Positions 62,941 to 64,000 of a stretch of DNA of 64,000 nt are shown in pieces. Under the pieces are notes generated by a model. The model did not search any database and was not told where the DNA came from. It saw only the letters and a list, made by a program, of their open reading frames with translations. The first letter of the stretch is position 1. The number at the start of each line of letters is the position of its first letter. A program made the position numbers and the translations under genes. This DNA is from Paenilisteria portnoyi (GTDB lineage Bacteria > Bacillota > Bacilli > Lactobacillales > Listeriaceae): contig NZ_JAASTT010000010.1 of NCBI RefSeq assembly GCF_014322795.1, forward strand, positions 59,556 to 123,555, in the 5' to 3' direction.

Positions 62941-62953
62941 CCAAACCAACTCC

Positions 62954-62991
62954 TTTGTAACCATTGTAGTTACAAAATAAGAAGATGTCAA
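62954..62991 (-). promoter_or_regulatory. Promoter with overlapping operator of the Rrf2-type gene
   Basis: Minus strand TTGACA, 17-base spacer, TACAAT (62963-62991). The perfect palindrome TTTGTAAC-N7-GTTACAAA (62954-62976) covers the -10, where binding would block transcription. Confidence 0.75.
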
Positions 62992-63044
62992 CCATGTTTC
63001 ATCCCAACGCTTTATGGTAAAAAAGATTGTGAGAGAAAACACGA

Positions 63045-63074
63045 TTGGACAAATCGTAAAAACTAGTTTATAAT
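63045..63074 (+). promoter_or_regulatory. Promoter of fri
   Basis: TTGGAC, 18-base spacer, TATAAT, 45 bases before the ATG. Confidence 0.6.
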
Positions 63075-63099
63075 TATTATTAGATAATAGTTATTATAA
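63068..63099 (+). promoter_or_regulatory. Two PerR/Fur-type boxes in the fri promoter
   Basis: TTATAATTATTATTA (63068-63082) and TAATAGTTATTATAA (63085-63099) each match the Per box TTATAATnATTATAA at 12 or more of 14 positions. The first overlaps the -10. Listeria fri is known to be under PerR and Fur control. Confidence 0.65.
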
Positions 63100-63118
63100 A
63101 TAAGGAGGAGAATTATAA

Positions 63119-63592
63119 ATGAAAACAATCAATTCAGTAGACACAAAAGAATTTTTAAACCATCAGGTGGCGAACTTAAACGTATTTACGGTGAAAATTC
63201 ACCAAATCCATTGGTTCATGCGTGGCCATAACTTCTTCACATTACATGAAAAAATGGACGATCTTTACAGCGAATTCGGCGAACAAATGGATGAAGTGGC
63301 AGAACGCTTACTTGCAATTGGTGGGGCACCATTTTCAACGTTGAAAGAGTTCTCAGAAAACGCAAGCGTAGAAGAAGCACCATACACAAAACCAAAAACA
63401 ATCGAGCAGTTCATGGCAGATCTTGTTGGCACGTTAGAATTATTACGCGACGAATATCAACAAGGCATTGAACTAACAGGAAAAGAAGGCGATGACGTAA
63501 CACAAGACATGCTTATCGGCTTCAAAGCATCGATTGACAAACATATCTGGATGTTCAAAGCCTTCCTAGGTAAAGGACCTCTGGAGAAATAA
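63119..63592 (+). CDS. fri: Dps-like ferritin Fri
   Basis: A 157-residue protein forming a 12-mer that oxidises and stores iron and protects DNA and cell from peroxide. The intersubunit ferroxidase residues are visible: HQIHWFMRGHNFFTLHEKMDDLYSEF (His and Asp/Glu ligands) and EQMDEVAERLLAIGG. Length and sequence agree with Listeria Fri. AAGGAGG precedes the ATG, and iron/peroxide boxes lie in the promoter. Confidence 0.93.
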   Translation: MKTINSVDTKEFLNHQVANLNVFTVKIHQIHWFMRGHNFFTLHEKMDDLYSEFGEQMDEVAERLLAIGGAPFSTLKEFSENASVEEAPYTKPKTIEQFMADLVGTLELLRDEYQQGIELTGKEGDDVTQDMLIGFKASIDKHIWMFKAFLGKGPLEK

Positions 63593-63828
63593 TTAAATCA
63601 AGATACAGAGTCTGAACTGCTCCCTATCATTGTAGAGAGCTTAAAAAAACAAATAAAATCGTTTTACATGATGGCCTTATTCCGATATTAACATGGGATA
63701 GGGCCATTAAATTTGGCGACAACTCAATCGTTCTGGTAGAAATCAATGTAGGTAGAAATGACTTCTTAGAATACAGAATTAAAGCTATTTTTTTAACGTG
63801 GATGCTAATGATGTTATTTATTTTTTGA
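63593..63828 (+). pseudogene. Possible decayed gene fragment behind fri
   Basis: Protein-like sequence without a start codon: in the fri frame LNQDTESELLPIIVESLKK, then after a one-base shift at the A run near 63643-63649 TNKIVLHDGLIPILTWDRAI, KFGDNSIVLVEINVGRNDFL and on to a stop at 63828. No family recognised. It could be chance. Confidence 0.3.
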
Positions 63829-63853
63829 TAATCTATAAAATGCAAAAAAAGCG

Positions 63854-63882
63854 TTTACAAGTATACCAGTTTATGATATGAT
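63854..63882 (+). promoter_or_regulatory. Promoter of the EsxA-like gene
   Basis: TTTACA, 17-base spacer, TATGAT. Confidence 0.65.
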
Positions 63883-63923
63883 TCTCCTGTTACATATTTA
63901 TACAAAAAAAGGAGATGAATTGG

Positions 63924-64000
63924 ATGTCAGGACAAATCAGAATGAGCCCTGCAGAACTTCGCGATCGCTCTAAAACTTATGGGCGCAAAGGGCAAGACAT
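63924..64000 (+). CDS. esxA: EsxA-like WXG100 protein (partial, 5' end)
   Basis: The first 25 codons read MSGQIRMSPAELRDRSKTYG then RKGQD, the N-terminal helix of ESAT-6-like WXG100 proteins exported by type VII secretion; the WXG turn lies beyond the window. AAAGGAG precedes the ATG. It probably opens a type VII secretion locus continuing downstream. Confidence 0.75.
   Translation, partial: MSGQIRMSPAELRDRSKTYGRKGQD

Noticed and set aside
63841..63859. Catabolite-responsive element before the EsxA-like gene
   Set aside because: Only the CGTTTACA half matches the cre consensus; the other half does not.

Overview
The window reads as chromosome of a low-G+C Gram-positive bacterium, most likely a Listeria-group species (Listeriaceae). 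The reasons are the gene content and its order: an LOV-STAS photoreceptor next to an L-box lysine permease, relP plus a Na+/H+ antiporter, an XRE regulator with potABCD, coaA followed by an ABC pair and a TetR regulator, ltaS, srtA, a metallo-beta-lactamase gene with lplA, a GtrB-type glycosyltransferase, queG, trmL, a nitroreductase, a low-molecular-weight phosphatase, and the Dps-like ferritin fri. From memory this order resembles the lmo0786-lmo0943 stretch of L. monocytogenes. The glycogen operon between lplA and gtrB is not something I expect in L. monocytogenes, so an environmental Listeria-clade species is more likely. No species call is possible from the sequence alone.

Layout. 1-9 kb: an azoreductase tail, small membrane proteins, a DAK2-DegV fusion, a lipoprotein preceded by the stump of a lost paralogue, a RarD-type permease, an IS3-family remnant, and marR-yceI. 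9.3-14 kb: one 1,562-residue secreted repeat protein. 14-20 kb: lysine permease under a lysine riboswitch, blue-light receptor, RelP alarmone synthetase and antiporter. 19.9-24.2 kb: polyamine uptake operon with its cupin-type regulator and twin operators. 25-31 kb: a permease/TIGR03943 pair, coaA, a previously unannotated Fst-type type I toxin-antitoxin locus, and an ABC exporter with a TetR repressor. 31-39 kb: symporter, lipoteichoic acid synthase, sortase, a three-gene secreted-protein/VanZ cluster, and lipoate ligase. 39-49.4 kb: glycogen operon glgBCDA, then glgP and a GH13 enzyme, split by a 123-bp palindrome. 49.4-56 kb: hydrolase/MFS pair, AraC plus VTT protein, and a YkcB/YkcC-like glycosyltransferase pair. 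56-58.4 kb: an AT-rich two-gene island (AAA ATPase plus TOPRIM-like partner, probably phage defence) next to tRNA-Gly. 58.8-64 kb: queG-trmL-nitroreductase, phosphatase and SMI1 genes, an Rrf2 regulator, fri, and the start of an EsxA-like WXG100 gene.

The most interesting items are two. At 27.87-28.16 kb, a 38-codon Fst-like toxin gene and a convergent short antitoxin RNA share a terminator and matching direct repeats, as in the pAD1 par locus. At 56.1-57.9 kb, the AAA ATPase/TOPRIM-like pair is a candidate defence system. Function calls rest on motif recognition in the sequence. No database search was run, so all family names should be read as recognition by eye.
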